Part shown: positions 34,794 to 36,219 of the stretch, in pieces
How positions within the stretch are numbered: the stretch's first letter is position 1
Layout: each line of letters starts with the position of its first letter
NCBI GenBank assembly: GCA_001829125.1
Contig: MIAN01000257.1
Span: 1 to 36,219, forward strand
Source: Spirochaetes bacterium GWB1_27_13
Lineage (GTDB): Bacteria; Spirochaetota; GWE2-31-10; MWDO01
Length of the DNA: 36,219 bases
Direction: 5' to 3'
Notes under the pieces: generated by a model
Told to the model about the DNA's origin: nothing
What the model saw: only the letters and a program-made list of their open reading frames with translations
Databases searched by the model: none
Made by a program: the position numbers and the translations under genes

Positions 34794-35285
34794 TCAATCC
34801 TTTCCTAAAAATAATCTTTTAACTAATTCAGCAACTCTTTTGCCAAGTTTAAAACCATTCTCTAAGTCTTTTTGAGAAGGCTCTCCTACGCAAGAAACTC
34901 CATAATGCCCTGTTGCAGAAAGTGGGTCTCCTACAACTATCATTCCATATATCAAAAATGCTTGAATTATCGAAAGCATCGTTGTTTCTTTACCACCAGA
35001 CATATCACCACTTGTTGCAAAAGCTGCTCCAATTTTATTTTCCATCATTTTTCTAAAACCAACAAACTTATCAAGCATTTTTTTTACATCTGATGCCATA
35101 CTACCAAAATAAACAGGAGAGCCAACAATTAATCCAGAAGAATTCACAAAATCATCTGATGTAACAGAATTAACATCTTTACATAAAACGGTTATTCCTT
35201 CTACTGAGTTTGCACCGTCTTCTATTGCAAGGGCAAGTTTTTTTGTTTTACCAGTTTTAGAATAATAACAAACTAAAATTTGCAT
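34794..35285 (-). CDS. Flavodoxin-like / NAD(P)H:quinone-type FMN protein
   Basis: The 163-residue flavodoxin-fold protein. The FMN-phosphate loop is YYSKTGKTKKLA (8-19). GSPVYFGSMASDVKKMLD and AAFATSGDMSGGKETTMLSI are typical of WrbA/flavodoxin-type FMN proteins. It may supply electrons to a reductive step in the cluster, though no obvious partner enzyme is seen. Its ATG follows directly after the upstream glycosyltransferase stop codon with no gap, so the two are made together. Confidence 0.85.
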   Translation of the reverse strand: MQILVCYYSKTGKTKKLALAIEDGANSVEGITVLCKDVNSVTSDDFVNSSGLIVGSPVYFGSMASDVKKMLDKFVGFRKMMENKIGAAFATSGDMSGGKETTMLSIIQAFLIYGMIVVGDPLSATGHYGVSCVGEPSQKDLENGFKLGKRVAELVKRLFLGKD

Positions 35286-36206
35286 TTATAATCCTATTCT
35301 ATCTTTTATTATATAAATAGGTCTATCCTTTGCTTCATCAAAAACCTTACCAATATAAAGCCCCATTAGTCCCATATTTGCAAAGACTAAACCACCTAAA
35401 AACCAAATAGAAAGCATAACACTTGTCCAGCCTTCAACATGTATTCTTAAAATAAAATGTCTAAAAAGTAAAAAAGAGCCTATCAACAACGAAAAAAATG
35501 AAATCACAAATCCAAAGAATATAGATATTTTTAGAGGTTTATTAGATTGTGATACTATACTATTAATCGCAAGATTAATCAATTTTTTTATATTATAAGA
35601 AGACTTTCCTTTTTTTCTTTCCGCATGCTCAACATCTTGATAACCGACTTTAAACCCCATCCATAAGATAAACAATGGGAATGCTCTATTTTTTTCTCTT
35701 AATCTTCTAAAATTTTCTATAACATTCTTTTTTGATATGCTAAAATTCGCAATTGTATTATCAAATTTTGACTCTGTGAAATAATCAAAAACCTTATAAA
35801 ATAAAGTAGAAGACATTTTCTTTAAAAAATTATCTTTTCTTTCGTATCTTCTGCCAAAAACAACATCGTAACCTTCTTTTGTCTTATTGAAAAGTTTTAC
35901 AATTTCTTCTGGCTGGTCTTGCAAATCACAATCCATTACAACAACCCAATCACCTGTCGTAAAATCAAGCCCCGCTGTCAAAGCATTATGTTGTCCAAAA
36001 TTTCTTGAAAGATTTATACCTTTAACTCTACTGTCTTTTTGAGCAATAGTTGATATTATTTCCCAGTCATTTTCTGGACTTGAGTCATTAACAAAAATAA
36101 TTTCAAAATCATCTGCAATCTTTTCTAAACTTATTACTAATCTATTATATAACTCTTCAATACATTTAGAACATCTATAAGCTGGTGTAACTATTGATAT
36201 TTTCAT
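35286..36206 (-). CDS. Membrane-anchored GT2 polyprenyl-phosphate glycosyltransferase (ArnC/GtrB-like)
   Basis: The 306-residue protein has a GT-A domain: SIVTPAY (4-10), VNDSSPEND (39-47), NFGQHNALTAGLD (69-81) and the metal-binding DCDLQDQPE (92-100). Two C-terminal membrane helices (about 225-250 and 262-288) follow. This is the DPM1/GtrB/ArnC layout, which transfers a sugar from a nucleotide donor to undecaprenyl phosphate. Together with the EmrE-like pair at 27165-27864 it would make and flip an undecaprenyl-linked sugar. It is the first gene of the leftward cluster inside the window; GAGG lies 6 bases before its ATG and only 13 bases of upstream sequence are present, so the cluster may continue beyond the edge. 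Confidence 0.92.
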   Translation of the reverse strand: MKISIVTPAYRCSKCIEELYNRLVISLEKIADDFEIIFVNDSSPENDWEIISTIAQKDSRVKGINLSRNFGQHNALTAGLDFTTGDWVVVMDCDLQDQPEEIVKLFNKTKEGYDVVFGRRYERKDNFLKKMSSTLFYKVFDYFTESKFDNTIANFSISKKNVIENFRRLREKNRAFPLFILWMGFKVGYQDVEHAERKKGKSSYNIKKLINLAINSIVSQSNKPLKISIFFGFVISFFSLLIGSFLLFRHFILRIHVEGWTSVMLSIWFLGGLVFANMGLMGLYIGKVFDEAKDRPIYIIKDRIGL

Positions 36207-36219
36207 AGAAACCTCAATT

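Overview
The window is about 36 kb of very AT-rich DNA from a diderm (Gram-negative-type) bacterium. It carries two lipoproteins with loose lipoboxes (FVGC, FVFGC), a LolA-like periplasmic protein, two sets of FtsX/MacB-type permeases, a PilZ protein, a large Roco protein and a Tgt/GlyS/ClpB/RsmD core set. Low GC, spirochaete-style lipoboxes and these families make a Spirochaetota-like organism the best guess, but this is an inference and no rRNA or tRNA gene is present to test it. No CRISPR array, phage genes or transposase with a catalytic domain is seen, apart from a cut-off Rpn/YhgA-type gene at the left edge.

Layout. 1-5353 is accessory: a truncated Rpn-family gene, a ribbon-helix-helix antitoxin with a RelE-type toxin interrupted by a small repeat element, a 1257-residue leucine-rich-repeat Roco GTPase, and a HicBA pair whose toxin starts at TTG. 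5410-10248 holds tgt and, divergently, two FtsX-type permeases plus a LolA-like protein. 10450-15105 holds three exported proteins: an Fn3-containing lipoprotein, an unknown secreted protein and an M23-type lipoprotein. 15458-16780 is a pseudo-receiver/PilZ protein with rsmD. 16840-17246 is a second HicBA pair. 17436-20601 is a complete ABC transporter (ATPase plus two permeases). 20835-26377 is glyS, an unrecognised two-gene unit (22654-23438) and clpB.

26603-36206 is a one-strand run of 15 genes, all read right to left. It combines a membrane-anchored GT2 glycosyltransferase, a flavodoxin-like protein, a FabH-like ketosynthase, two acyl carrier proteins, two SDR reductases, an acyl-activating ANL enzyme, a GNAT acetyltransferase, a membrane acyltransferase, two EmrE/ArnE-F-like small transporters and a hexapeptide acetyltransferase. 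The simplest reading is a self-contained pathway that builds a short acyl chain on an ACP and places it on a lipid-linked or surface sugar. A MntA/HepT-type antitoxin-toxin pair is embedded in it.

The most unusual non-coding signal is a small dispersed element of about 98-110 bp. The two full copies (458-567 and 17271-17368) are flanked by TATA on both sides. Each carries an outward -35 box exactly 17 bp from the flanking TATATA, so insertion itself completes a promoter. Both contain a hairpin that keeps pairing through a compensatory base-pair change. One copy breaks the RelE toxin gene, and removing the element plus one TATA restores the frame exactly. The other would drive the second hicBA operon. 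Shorter relatives lie at 213-255, 26395-26445 and 29694-29779. Two other families of dispersed inverted repeats are also present.
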